From Pelobacter seleniigenes DSM 18267 (GTDB taxonomy: Bacteria > Desulfobacterota > Desulfuromonadia > Desulfuromonadales > Geopsychrobacteraceae), in the NCBI RefSeq assembly GCF_000711225.1, contig NZ_JOMG01000002.1, forward strand, positions 1,314,501 through 1,378,500: a stretch of DNA of 64,000 nucleotides, in the 5' to 3' direction. The first letter of the stretch is position 1. Each line of letters starts with the position of its first letter. The notes under the pieces are model-generated. The model was not told the origin of the DNA, made no database searches, and saw nothing but the letters and a program-made list of their open reading frames with translations. Shown one piece after another: positions 1-9,021 of the stretch. Position numbers and translations under genes: made by a program.

Positions 1-17
1 CAAAGAGACTTTTAGCC

Positions 18-896
18 ATGCCCGTACTGACCGTTTCAAAAAATGACACCGGCTTAACCGCCAGACAATTTCTCCTCAACAATATCCCGGCGGCAGCTCC
101 CGGCTACCTGAACCAGCTGTTCAAAAAAGGGCGGGTGAGCAGGGCCGGCAGCATCCTCAGTGCGGAGACTGAAGTGGCCCCGGGAGACTGTATACAATTA
201 CCGGAAAGTGCCCGTATTCTTGACTTGTTAGAGCAATCGTCCAAGGCTTTACCTGGACTGGATATCCTGTTTGAATCTCGCGAAATCCTTATTCTCAACA
301 AACCAGCAGGGTTGGCGGTGCATACCGGAAAGGGCCACGAAAACGACAATTTAACTGATCGAACCAGGTCTTATTTTTCCGCTCGGGGAGAGCTTTTTCA
401 GCTCAATCCGATCCAAAGACTCGACCTGGAAACCTCTGGTCCGGTCCTCTTTGGCAAAGGAAAGAAAAGCTGTTCTGAATTGGGCAAGCTGTTTATGAAA
501 GGAGAGGTGACAAAAATGTACCTGGCCCTGGTCATGGGGCACTTGCCCGACCATGGCACGTTGTCATCCGAAATTCCGGCCAAGGGAAAAATAAAGACCG
601 CCTCAACCAGCTTTCGAAAAATAGCCGGCAACGAATGGGCCTCGCTGCTTGAAGTGAAACTGGAAACCGGGCGGCAACATCAGATCAGGCGGCAATTTGC
701 CGAAGCCGGCCATCCGCTCTATGGTGACCGTCGTTACCGCGGGCCTTGCCCAAGGGAGCTGCAAAGACTGTTTTTGCACTGTCACAGGCTAGCCTTTACC
801 GATCCCTTCTCTAACCAACCAATCGTGGTGGAGGTTGCGCTGCCGACCGCGCTGCTGCAGTTCCTCGAACAGCATCGCTTAGCGGTAGCAATCTGA
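18..896 (+). CDS. RluA-family RNA pseudouridine synthase
   Basis: Predicted to isomerise uridine to pseudouridine in rRNA or tRNA in the cytoplasm. The 292-residue protein has an S4-like RNA-binding N-terminus (about residues 12-60) and the family catalytic motif RLDLETSG at residues 134-141, with Asp136 as the expected nucleophile. A further conserved block LETGRQHQIRRQF follows in the C-terminal half. The length suits the RluA/RluC/RluD group, but the exact target position cannot be told from sequence. It is convergent with the downstream esterase, separated by one end of a dispersed repeat. Family assignment is firm, specificity is unknown. Confidence 0.9.
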   Translation: MPVLTVSKNDTGLTARQFLLNNIPAAAPGYLNQLFKKGRVSRAGSILSAETEVAPGDCIQLPESARILDLLEQSSKALPGLDILFESREILILNKPAGLAVHTGKGHENDNLTDRTRSYFSARGELFQLNPIQRLDLETSGPVLFGKGKKSCSELGKLFMKGEVTKMYLALVMGHLPDHGTLSSEIPAKGKIKTASTSFRKIAGNEWASLLEVKLETGRQHQIRRQFAEAGHPLYGDRRYRGPCPRELQRLFLHCHRLAFTDPFSNQPIVVEVALPTALLQFLEQHRLAVAI

Positions 897-910
897 CTGG
901 CACTAACTCG

Positions 911-958
911 TTGTCATCAGGAAACTCCGCAGGGCAACGGCTAAGTTTTCAGATTGGA
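911..958. repeat. Solo end of dispersed palindromic repeat (copy 1)
   Basis: This 48-bp stretch between two convergent genes matches, in inverted orientation, one end of the elements at 17144-17327 and 43744-43893. Shared words include TTGTCATC.GGAAAC and AACGGCTAAGTTTTC. Only one end of the element is present here, so it is probably a remnant. Confidence 0.6.
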
Positions 959-960
959 CA

Positions 961-1590
961 CTAACCGCGCTGTAAAACTTTCTCCACCAGCGGCAGGAAC
1001 TGCTTGACGATCACCTCCACCCCGGCCGCATTGGGGTGGATCCCGTCGGCCTGGTTCAGGGCACTGTTACCAACCACCCCCTGCAAAAAGAACGGGTACA
1101 ACTCAACTTGGTATTGTGCGGCCAATTCCGGATAGATGCGGTCAAAGCTGGTATAATAGTTTTCGCCGAGGTTGCGCGGAGCCTTCATTCCGGCAAGGAT
1201 GGTTTTTACCCCGGCTTTATTCAGCTGGGTCAGAATAAAGGCCAGATTTTTTCGGGTGTCCTGCGGGTCCAGTCCGCGCAGGGCATCGTTGGCCCCCAAT
1301 TCAACAATTGCCAGGTCAGGCTTTTCGGCCAGACTCCATGAAATCCTGGCGACGCCACCGGCACTTGTATCGCCCGAAATCCCGGCGTTTATGACTTTAA
1401 CCTGATACCCAGCACTGTTCAGAGCCTGTTCCAGGCGGGTCGGAAAAGAGTCCGTTGCCGGCAAACCGTAGCCCGCGGTCAGGCTGTCGCCAAAGGCCAG
1501 AATGGTTTTTTTGGTTGCCGCGGCATGCAGTTGCGACCCCGGGAACAGTAAAAAAAACAGCAATGTCAAAAGCCAGCGGGGAGAATTCAT
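961..1590 (-). CDS. tesA: TesA-like GDSL esterase/lysophospholipase
   Basis: Predicted periplasmic SGNH hydrolase acting on acyl esters or thioesters. From the start chosen here (ATG at 1590) the protein has 209 residues: a signal peptide ending near the LHAAA cleavage site, the nucleophile block FGDSLTAG (Ser36), the GxND block (ELGAND), and the catalytic pair DGIH (Asp182, His185). An ATG 18 bases upstream is in frame but lacks a better ribosome site and would lengthen the signal peptide. The gene is divergent from a ybbA/ybbP-like pair, the same arrangement as tesA-ybbA-ybbP in Escherichia coli, which strengthens the name. The two start codons overlap in one CATG. Confidence 0.88.
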   Translation of the reverse strand: MNSPRWLLTLLFFLLFPGSQLHAAATKKTILAFGDSLTAGYGLPATDSFPTRLEQALNSAGYQVKVINAGISGDTSAGGVARISWSLAEKPDLAIVELGANDALRGLDPQDTRKNLAFILTQLNKAGVKTILAGMKAPRNLGENYYTSFDRIYPELAAQYQVELYPFFLQGVVGNSALNQADGIHPNAAGVEVIVKQFLPLVEKVLQRG

Positions 1591-2278
1591 GTCAGATCCC
1601 ATCATCAAAATTAATAATCTTCATCTCAGTTTAGAAGGAGGCGCGGGCCGGGTCAATATTCTCCGCGGGATCGACCTGACCGTAGCGCGGAGCGAAACCC
1701 TGAGTATCGTCGGCCCGTCCGGAGCCGGGAAAACCACCTTGCTGATGGCTCTGGCCGGCCTCGAACAAATCAGCGCAGGAGAAATCACCATTGCCGGCAC
1801 GAGGCTGTCCGGACTCAGCGAAGATGAGCTGGCCCGGTTTCGGCGCGAGCAGATCGGCATCGTCTTTCAATCCTTCCACCTGATTCCAACCATGACCGCC
1901 CTTGAAAACGTCGCCCTGCCATTGGAATTTTCGGCCGTGCCCGATCCCCGCGGACGGGCCTTGGAAGCCCTGGCCGCAACCGGACTCGAACAGCGGGCCG
2001 CACATTTTCCCGGCCAGCTCTCCGGCGGCGAGCAACAACGGGTCGCGTTGGCCCGGGCCTTTGTCTCCCGGCCGGCCCTGATCCTGGCCGACGAGCCGAC
2101 CGGAAACCTTGACCAGGAGACCGGCCACAAGGTCATGGAGCTGCTGTTTAATCTGCAACAGGACCAAGGCACAACCCTGATTCTGATTACCCATGACCTT
2201 AACCTGGCGCAACGCTGCCAGCGCACTATCCGCATGGCCGATGGTCAACTGGACCATATCGATTGGGCAGCGGCATGA
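1589..2278 (+). CDS. ybbA: YbbA-like ABC transporter ATP-binding protein
   Basis: ATPase of a LolD/MacB-type ABC exporter, 229 residues. Walker A is GPSGAGKTT (residues 42-50), the signature is LSGGEQQ (144-150) and Walker B is LILADEP (164-170). The start ATG at 1589 follows a GGGGAG ribosome site; a longer frame from 1502 would run into the divergent esterase gene. The stop overlaps the start of the following permease as ATGA, so the two are translationally coupled. Family members energise FtsX-like permeases rather than solute importers. Substrate is unknown. Confidence 0.9.
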   Translation: MSDPIIKINNLHLSLEGGAGRVNILRGIDLTVARSETLSIVGPSGAGKTTLLMALAGLEQISAGEITIAGTRLSGLSEDELARFRREQIGIVFQSFHLIPTMTALENVALPLEFSAVPDPRGRALEALAATGLEQRAAHFPGQLSGGEQQRVALARAFVSRPALILADEPTGNLDQETGHKVMELLFNLQQDQGTTLILITHDLNLAQRCQRTIRMADGQLDHIDWAAA

Positions 2279-4803
2279 AGACAACAGCTATGTTATTGCA
2301 AGCGCTCCGCCTGCTGCGGCGAGAAATGCGCCATGGCATCCGCGGCTTCGGGGTTTTCCTGGTCTGTCTTTTCCTCGGGGTCTTTACCATTTCCGCCATC
2401 GGTAACTTCAGCGCAGCGGCCCACCGAGGACTGCTGGACGATGCCGGAGCCCTGCTCGGTGGCGACCTGGAGATCCGCCTGATCAATCGCCCCATGGCCA
2501 CCGATCAGCTGGACTTTCTGCGCCAGCAGGGGACGGTGTCCCAGATCCTCCAACTGCGCACCATGGCCAGGACCGAAAAAAATGCCAACCGCGGGCTGGT
2601 CGAACTGAAAGCCGTTGATCAGGCTTACCCCCTCTACGGCTCCCTGCCTCTTGCTCCGGCGCAGCCCTTGGCCCAGGCCTTGATGACAGCGGAAACTCCC
2701 GGAGCGGTTGTCGAAAAAGCTTTTTTACAGCGATTTTCCGTGACGGTTGGTGATCAGGTCCGCCTTGGCGACACAACCTTCACCATCCGGGCGGTTATTG
2801 AAAATGAGCCGGACCGAAGCATTCGCGCCTTCAATCTCGGCCCCCGGATCATGGTGGCCAGCGCTGCCATGCCGGCAACCGGATTGATCCAGCCGGGCAG
2901 TCTGGTCAATTATCTGTATCGGCTGAAATTGCCGGATCGCAATCAGGCCGAAGCGGTCAAGCAGTTATTAACTGAGCGTTTTCCCGAGGCGGGCTGGCGG
3001 ATTCGCACCTGGCGCGAGGCGGCTCCGCGGGTGCGCAGCTTCCTTGATCGGATGGAGACCAATCTGACGCTGCTCGGGCTTTGTTCCCTGCTGGTCGGCG
3101 GATTGGGAGTCACCGGTGCCGTACGCGGTTATCTGACGGCCAAGATTCAGCATATTGCCACTCTCAAATGCCTGGGCGCCTCGCGCGCCATCATCTTTAC
3201 CACTTACCTGCTACAGATTCTGTTGCTGGGCGCCATCGGTTCAACCGCCGGGTTGCTGGCCGGCGCGGCACTGCCCTGGCTGATTGTCCAATTTTTCGGC
3301 GGCAGCTTCCCGATTCCGATGGAACCCGGGCTGTTCCCGCGGGTCTGGCTGTTGGCCATGAGCTATGGGCTGCTCATCGCCTTATTGTTCTCTTTGCAGG
3401 AGCTGGGCAAGGCCTGCCGGGTCACTCCGGCGACATTGTTTCGCAGTTATACCGATATGGATAGCGGCAGACCCGGTCCGGGCAGTCGCGCCGCGGTGCT
3501 GCTGACCACCGCCCTGCTGGTCGCCATCGCCCTGGTATCCAGCCCGGATCAGCGTCTGGCACTCTGGTTTATTGTTGGAGCCACCGGCTGTTTTGTGCTG
3601 TTTAGGTTGCTGGCTACGGCAACCATCCGCCTGACCGCCAGGCTCCCCCGGGCGTCGAACCCTTCCGTGCGCCTGGCGCTGGCGGATATCGCCAGACCCG
3701 GCTCACCGGCCGGGGGGATTCTTTTTTCTTTAGGGATCGGTCTGACCGTCCTGGTCATGATCGCCCAGGTACAGAGCAACCTGAATGACATGGTCAACGA
3801 AACCCTGCCCAAAGATGCACCGGCCTTTTTCTTTTTCGATATTCAGCCGGATCAGATCGCGCCCTTCAAAAAGCTGTTCGCCCAGTTACCACCCGGTAAC
3901 AGCCTGAAAGCTTCGCCGACCCTGCGCGGACGCATTACTGCCATCAAAGGAGTGCCAGCGGATCAAGCCAGCATCTCCCCTGATGTCCGCTGGGCCGTCC
4001 GTGGCGACCGTTTTCTCAGCTATGCCGCCCAGCTGCCGCCGCACACCGTCCTCAGCAGCGGCACCTGGTGGCCGGAAAACTATTCCGGTCCGCCACTGAT
4101 TTCCCTGACCCGGGATCTGGCGGATGGATTTTCCGTCGGTCTCGGCGATACTCTGGATGTCAATATCCTCGGCCGTACCATCACCGCCAAAATCGCCAAT
4201 GTGCGCACCGTCGACTGGACCAGCCTGGAACTCAATTTTGCCATTATCTTTGCACCAGGTGTCCTGGAATCCGCACCACAAACTTATATTGCCGCGGCAC
4301 AATTGGAACCGGCCCTGGAACAAACCGTTTATCGTCAGGTGACGGACCGGTTTCCCAATGTTTCTGCGTTATCGGTACGTGAAGTCCTGAAAAATGTCTC
4401 CATCACCCTGGAGCGGATCGCCTGGGTCTTTAAAGGGATTGCCGCCATCGCTTTGCTGAGCGGCCTTCTGGTGCTGAGCGGAGCGGTCTCCGCGGATCAG
4501 CATCGCCGCATTCGGGACGCGGTTATTCTCAAGGTTTGCGGTGCGACCCGCCGGGATATCCTGACCGCCTTTGCGACCGAGTTCATCCTGCTCGGGTTGA
4601 GTGCCGGAACCGTCAGCCTCCTGGCCGGCTCTGCGGCGGCCATGGCGATTGTCGACGGTCCCCTGAATGCAACCTATCGGCTGCAACCGGTAATCATCCT
4701 GCTGACCCTGGGAATAGGCATTCTGTTGACGCTGGTGCTCGGCCTGGCCGGAACCTGGAAAGCGTTGGGGCAGAAGCCATCCAGCTATCTGCGTAATGAT
4801 TAA
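2275..4803 (+). CDS. ybbP: YbbP-like ABC transporter permease (FtsX/MacB fold)
   Basis: Large inner-membrane permease of 842 residues that pairs with the preceding ATPase. It has an N-terminal membrane segment, a long periplasmic region (about residues 50-260), a cluster of membrane helices, a second periplasmic region (about 510-700) and a C-terminal FtsX-type helix bundle. The duplicated FtsX layout and length match YbbP. The start ATG overlaps the ybbA stop (ATGA), favouring it over an in-frame ATG 12 bases upstream. With TesA next door the system may handle membrane lipids or acylated substrates, but that is inference. Confidence 0.88.
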   Translation: MKTTAMLLQALRLLRREMRHGIRGFGVFLVCLFLGVFTISAIGNFSAAAHRGLLDDAGALLGGDLEIRLINRPMATDQLDFLRQQGTVSQILQLRTMARTEKNANRGLVELKAVDQAYPLYGSLPLAPAQPLAQALMTAETPGAVVEKAFLQRFSVTVGDQVRLGDTTFTIRAVIENEPDRSIRAFNLGPRIMVASAAMPATGLIQPGSLVNYLYRLKLPDRNQAEAVKQLLTERFPEAGWRIRTWREAAPRVRSFLDRMETNLTLLGLCSLLVGGLGVTGAVRGYLTAKIQHIATLKCLGASRAIIFTTYLLQILLLGAIGSTAGLLAGAALPWLIVQFFGGSFPIPMEPGLFPRVWLLAMSYGLLIALLFSLQELGKACRVTPATLFRSYTDMDSGRPGPGSRAAVLLTTALLVAIALVSSPDQRLALWFIVGATGCFVLFRLLATATIRLTARLPRASNPSVRLALADIARPGSPAGGILFSLGIGLTVLVMIAQVQSNLNDMVNETLPKDAPAFFFFDIQPDQIAPFKKLFAQLPPGNSLKASPTLRGRITAIKGVPADQASISPDVRWAVRGDRFLSYAAQLPPHTVLSSGTWWPENYSGPPLISLTRDLADGFSVGLGDTLDVNILGRTITAKIANVRTVDWTSLELNFAIIFAPGVLESAPQTYIAAAQLEPALEQTVYRQVTDRFPNVSALSVREVLKNVSITLERIAWVFKGIAAIALLSGLLVLSGAVSADQHRRIRDAVILKVCGATRRDILTAFATEFILLGLSAGTVSLLAGSAAAMAIVDGPLNATYRLQPVIILLTLGIGILLTLVLGLAGTWKALGQKPSSYLRND

Positions 4804-4997
4804 GAAAGAGTGCCCGTCGTTGCGGAACAGGCGATTGCGGTCGGGAAGGAAACAAGGGAAAACGGGAAAACTGCCGTCCGAATGAGAGCAGGACAAGGCC
4901 GCGACAAATTGGGAGGTCCGCCGCTTGGAACTGCCAAGCCGAGACGATTCGATAACCGCCCCGGCTTGGCCAAAGATCAGGAATTTGTCACCCCGGA

Positions 4998-5570
4998 TCA
5001 ATCGATAATAATATCGTCCAGGGCGCGCTTAGGCACATAGTGCACCCCGGCGTCATCCCGATAATAACGAATGCTGCCATCCTCGCCGAGGGGGACGATG
5101 CGAACGTCCTCCTTGGGCTTGCCCAGCGCCAGAACCAGCAAGATTTCATAGTGTTCATCCAGATTCAACGCTGCCGCCAGCTGGTCGCGCTTGATATTGG
5201 CAAAGATGCAACCTCCCAGGCCGGCCTCAACTGCGCCCAGCAGCATGCTTTGCGCGGCAATGCCGTGATCACAGGCGCAGGACTTGGCAATCTTACGGTC
5301 GAGCAGCATCACAATATAACCACTGGGACGCTCTCCTTCGACCGGACCGACCCAGTCTTTCAGATAACCGGCCCAGGCCAGATGCTCAAAAATGATGCTG
5401 TTTTTCTCGGGAGTCGCAGCCAGGACATATTTCAGCGCCTGCAGATTGGCGCCGGTTGCTGACAGACGGGCCAAGTCGACCAGATCGCGCAGTTGCGCTG
5501 TGGAAATAGCATGGTCTTGATAAAATCTTCGGTAGGATCGGTTTTTCGTCACAAGCTCTTTTACAGGCAT
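4998..5570 (-). CDS. Nitroreductase-family protein
   Basis: Predicted FMN-dependent oxidoreductase of the nitroreductase fold, 190 residues. The N-terminal NRSYRRF block, where the arginines contact the FMN phosphate, and the central glycine-rich AGLGGCIFANI block are visible. It starts at ATG 5570 after a GAGGAG ribosome site. The natural substrate is not predictable; many relatives reduce quinones or nitroaromatics or act in cofactor metabolism. No partner gene is evident apart from a short cysteine-rich open frame just upstream. The 194 bases between this gene and ybbP hold nothing recognisable. Confidence 0.85.
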   Translation of the reverse strand: MPVKELVTKNRSYRRFYQDHAISTAQLRDLVDLARLSATGANLQALKYVLAATPEKNSIIFEHLAWAGYLKDWVGPVEGERPSGYIVMLLDRKIAKSCACDHGIAAQSMLLGAVEAGLGGCIFANIKRDQLAAALNLDEHYEILLVLALGKPKEDVRIVPLGEDGSIRYYRDDAGVHYVPKRALDDIIID

Positions 5571-5830
5571 TCTCTGTCTCCTCGGTGATAAGCTTAGTTC
5601 ACAAAATCAGCCAGAACTATCTCTCATCGACGCCCCTGCGTCCAGAAAAAGATCCAGTTCGCAGCAATGGCAGCGCAGGTGCTCTGATTCCGCAACCGCC
5701 GCAGTACAACAGAAACAACTGTCATTTCGCCACCGGGTCAGCTTCTACAAGGGGTTTCAACGGAAATGGCGGGTGGGAAACCACGAGAGCAAGGCAATCC
5801 GTGCCGGTTGGAACCCGGCTGATCAAGGAG

Positions 5831-6559
5831 TCAGATCGATAAACTGATTTGTTTATCGGCATAGAGAGCGAAATCCAGGTCTCCCCGCTGATACAGGAAG
5901 GCCCGGCGTCCCTCTTCATCCATTTCAGTGATCGCCACCAGCAGGCGGATATTCAGGCGGTGGCGGTCTTTCCCGCCAGGCGTGGGAGGATCGCGGAATT
6001 CCAGCCTGATTCGGTTTTTTTCCATCACAAACTGGCCGTCACTACGAATTTCATTAGTGATGTGATCGCTGATCAACAGCTCCGGCACCGGCAGGTTGTT
6101 AAAGCACAACAGCCCCCGCAAAAGGCCGGCAACATAAACCGGAAAAAAATTATCAACTTCGGTCAGCGTCCCCCCGGTCTGCAGGTCGGGGCGTTCAAGC
6201 TGCTGCCCCAGATCCTTGAATATGGCTTCGATGCTCTCCAGAGGAAATTTCAAGGTCAGCAGCTGCTGAACCAGTTCTTCTTCGACCAGATGGCGACCGA
6301 GCTCACACAACTCTTGTTCGGCAGTCAGATAGTCAACTCGGACAATCCGGGAGTTTTCCTTGAGGCGGTCGATCAGTTTCCGCATGGCTCTGAACCGGCG
6401 CCGGGCCTGATCAGTGGGCTCGTTCTGGGCAAGCGGCTCCTGTTGCGGGTATTGGTCACGAGGTTGATGGGGGTCGATCCGGGGGTAGGAAGAAACCGGC
6501 TCCACTTCACGATACGGCTGATAGGCATTAATGCCGCCGACTTTGAGATTGCTGGCCAT
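5831..6559 (-). CDS. Conserved hypothetical protein, unknown function
   Basis: A 242-residue soluble protein without signal peptide or membrane segments. The N-terminal 50 residues are rich in Pro, Gln and Tyr and look disordered; the following region (about 52-90) is basic and amphipathic and could form a coiled coil, and the rest is mixed alpha/beta. No catalytic or cofactor motif was recognised. It is divergent from the alarmone synthetase gene with 233 bases between them, so the two may share a control region. Good codon use and length support a real gene; function is not assigned. Confidence 0.6.
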   Translation of the reverse strand: MASNLKVGGINAYQPYREVEPVSSYPRIDPHQPRDQYPQQEPLAQNEPTDQARRRFRAMRKLIDRLKENSRIVRVDYLTAEQELCELGRHLVEEELVQQLLTLKFPLESIEAIFKDLGQQLERPDLQTGGTLTEVDNFFPVYVAGLLRGLLCFNNLPVPELLISDHITNEIRSDGQFVMEKNRIRLEFRDPPTPGGKDRHRLNIRLLVAITEMDEEGRRAFLYQRGDLDFALYADKQISLSI

Positions 6560-6792
6560 GTGATTATCCTTCCGTGGATAGATTCACGAGTGTCAGACGA
6601 AAATGAGTCGTTTTTATCTTTATCGGTCGTAAACTGGAAAAACTTTAATCTAAAAATCAGCTATTTATCCTTTGCAAAGGAACAAAATGATTTAAACTCG
6701 AATTCTGAACGGGGATTTTTTCAACAACCGGCCTTGGTGTCCTGTTTCCGCACAGGTCGACAAGTTTAACAACTTGCAGAAAGTAATGCTGC

Positions 6793-8037
6793 ATGAGAGC
6801 ACGCATCTCAGAAAAAAAACCATTGTACGACTGCCCGGCACTGGAGGAGACCTACCATGAGCTGCGCCCCGGCTACGAACGACTGCTGGCCGAGATCCAA
6901 AAACAGCTGCGACTGCTGCTGGAAGCGGCAGGACTCTCCGTGACCATCAAGTATCGGCTTAAGCGTTTCGACAACTTTTGTGAAAAGCTGCTCCGGCAAA
7001 GAAAGCAGAGCACAGACAAAGACATCTGCATTACCGACCTGCTCGGAGTCAGAATTGTCTGCCCGTTTCTGGAGGACCTCGAACACGTTGAAAGGATCAT
7101 CGCCCGGTCGTTTGAAATTCTCGAAATGGAACACAAGGCCGAGCAGCACAGTTTCCGAGAATTCGGCTATGATTCCGTCCACATTTTGATTAAAACTCCG
7201 CCGCTTGAACAAGGAGCCAGGCTGCCTTACAGCACTGATGTCTGTGAAATCCAGCTACGGACAATCTTGCAGGAAGCTTGGGCTGAAGTGGAACATGAAC
7301 TGGTCTACAAGTCCGATATCGCCATACCTAATCATTCGATCCGCCGGAAACTGGCCTCGCTGAACGCCTCTTTAACCCTTTCAGACCTGGTCTTTCAGGA
7401 AATCCGCGATTACCAGAAAGAGATCCGCCAACGCGGACTCAAGCGGCGCCAGAGCGTTGAATCTGAGGCCTGTGCCTGCGGCAGTATCCAGATTTCTCAA
7501 CTGCCGGAACTGAAACAGGTGACTGAACCGGAGCTGGGGGAGTTTGTTCCGGAGCAGATCGCCTCTAAAAAACTGGAACAGTTGATGCTGGCCGCCCTGG
7601 AAGCCCATAGCAACAACGCCTTTTCACAAGCTATCGACATTTACAGTATCCTGCTGCGTATGAAACTGGAACCGGCCATCCGCTCACTGGTCTACAATCA
7701 TCGCGGCATGGCCCTGTTTGCCCTCTCCGACTACCAGAAAGGGGTGGAAGATTTCAGCAAGGCTATTGAGTTCAATGAAGAGAATTTCCGGGCCTGGAGC
7801 AACCGGGGACTGGCTTACCGGGTCCTGGGGAAAATGGATCAATCGCTGGAAGATTATAATCGGGTGGTGGAAATACACCCCCAGCAGTACGAAGGCTACT
7901 GGGGGCGTGCGCAAACCTGTTATGAGATGAAGCTCTACAGCCGGGCCTTGGACGATTGCCGCAGCACCCTGCAAAGAAAAGCGGATTTCACCCCGGCCGA
8001 GGACCTGGAAAAAGTTCTCCGCCGCCTGCTTTTCTAA
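6793..8037 (+). CDS. RelA/SpoT-domain alarmone synthetase fused to TPR repeats
   Basis: Predicted (p)ppGpp synthetase of the small alarmone synthetase type with an added C-terminal TPR domain, 414 residues. The RelA_SpoT domain spans about residues 45-180 and keeps the family landmarks: RLK (55-57), DLLGVR (82-87), GYDSVH (125-130), EIQLRT (152-157) and the following W-x-x-x-E-H (163-168). No HD hydrolase domain is present. After a linker, about four TPR units occupy residues 260-400. The ribosome site is weak and an ATG six bases upstream is possible. TPR repeats usually bind proteins, so they may regulate or localise the synthetase; this is inference. Confidence 0.82.
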   Translation: MRARISEKKPLYDCPALEETYHELRPGYERLLAEIQKQLRLLLEAAGLSVTIKYRLKRFDNFCEKLLRQRKQSTDKDICITDLLGVRIVCPFLEDLEHVERIIARSFEILEMEHKAEQHSFREFGYDSVHILIKTPPLEQGARLPYSTDVCEIQLRTILQEAWAEVEHELVYKSDIAIPNHSIRRKLASLNASLTLSDLVFQEIRDYQKEIRQRGLKRRQSVESEACACGSIQISQLPELKQVTEPELGEFVPEQIASKKLEQLMLAALEAHSNNAFSQAIDIYSILLRMKLEPAIRSLVYNHRGMALFALSDYQKGVEDFSKAIEFNEENFRAWSNRGLAYRVLGKMDQSLEDYNRVVEIHPQQYEGYWGRAQTCYEMKLYSRALDDCRSTLQRKADFTPAEDLEKVLRRLLF

Positions 8038-8055
8038 CGAATCCTGCACTAATCC

Positions 8056-8802
8056 TCAGCTGTTGTCACGATGGACAGCAAACGGTCCCCAGGACTGATC
8101 AATGCACATCACCTCAAGGGAATTGATGTTGACATGCTTGGGTCGTGCCGTCGCCCAATAGACGATCTCGGCAATATCCCGCGGGGTCAGGGCTTCGGTG
8201 CCGGCATAGACTTTGGCGGCTCTCTGATCGTCTCCCTTGAAACGGACCTTGGAAAATTCGCTTTCCGCCATACCCGGCTCAATCACGGTCACCCGGACAT
8301 TGTGGCCAAGCAGGTCCGCGCGCAGATTCCGGCTGAACTGTTGCACAAAAGCCTTGGTGCTGCCATAGACATTCCCCCCCGGATACGGCCAGTTGGCGGC
8401 AACCGAACCGATATTGATGATATGGCCGCTGTCGCGCTCAACCATCTGCGGCAGCAGGGCGCGGGTGCAGTAGGTCAACCCTTTGATATTGGTGTCGATC
8501 ATGGTATCCCAGTCGTCCGGACTGACCTGCCAGGAAGGTTCAAGACCGAGGGCCAGCCCCGCATTATTGAGCAGTAAATCGACATCCTTCAGACCACCCA
8601 GCTGACTGAAAACAGCGTCGCGATCACGCACGTCCAGCGGAATGACCTGGCGCACCGCACTGCCAAGCTGCTTCTTCAGTTCTTCCAGCCGTTCAATCCG
8701 CCGTCCGGTCAAAATCAACAGCCAGCCCTGCTCGGCAAAATATTCCGCACAAGCCTTGCCGAAACCGGATGTCGCTCCGGTAATCACTATGGTTTTTGCC
8801 AT
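8056..8802 (-). CDS. Short-chain dehydrogenase/reductase (YdfG-like)
   Basis: NAD(P)-dependent oxidoreductase of 248 residues. The cofactor motif TGATSGFGKACA lies at 8-19, the structural NNAG at 79-82, and the catalytic Ser133, Tyr146 and Lys150 (YGSTK) are all in place. An arginine-rich segment after beta-strand 2 (TGRRIERL) suggests NADP preference. Overall it resembles YdfG, which reduces 3-hydroxy acid/malonic semialdehyde substrates, but substrate calls in this family are unreliable. An AGGAGG ribosome site precedes ATG 8802. It is convergent with the alarmone synthetase gene. Confidence 0.88.
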   Translation of the reverse strand: MAKTIVITGATSGFGKACAEYFAEQGWLLILTGRRIERLEELKKQLGSAVRQVIPLDVRDRDAVFSQLGGLKDVDLLLNNAGLALGLEPSWQVSPDDWDTMIDTNIKGLTYCTRALLPQMVERDSGHIINIGSVAANWPYPGGNVYGSTKAFVQQFSRNLRADLLGHNVRVTVIEPGMAESEFSKVRFKGDDQRAAKVYAGTEALTPRDIAEIVYWATARPKHVNINSLEVMCIDQSWGPFAVHRDNS

Positions 8803-9021
8803 CGTATAACCTCCTGGAAACAGTTGCAGATAAAAAATATCCTAACAGTATACAGCTGCTGACCACATTCGTCCTGAACTTTATTCTCCCCGGGCATCAA
8901 CACACGGTTGACTATCTCCAGCAGCCCGGCAACCGTTGCTCCCAGTGGATATCCTTTTTAGTGATCTGTGTTATGATTTGCGCTAAGTCGCTGCACTGAA
9001 TTAATTTTTTGGAGGAATCTT

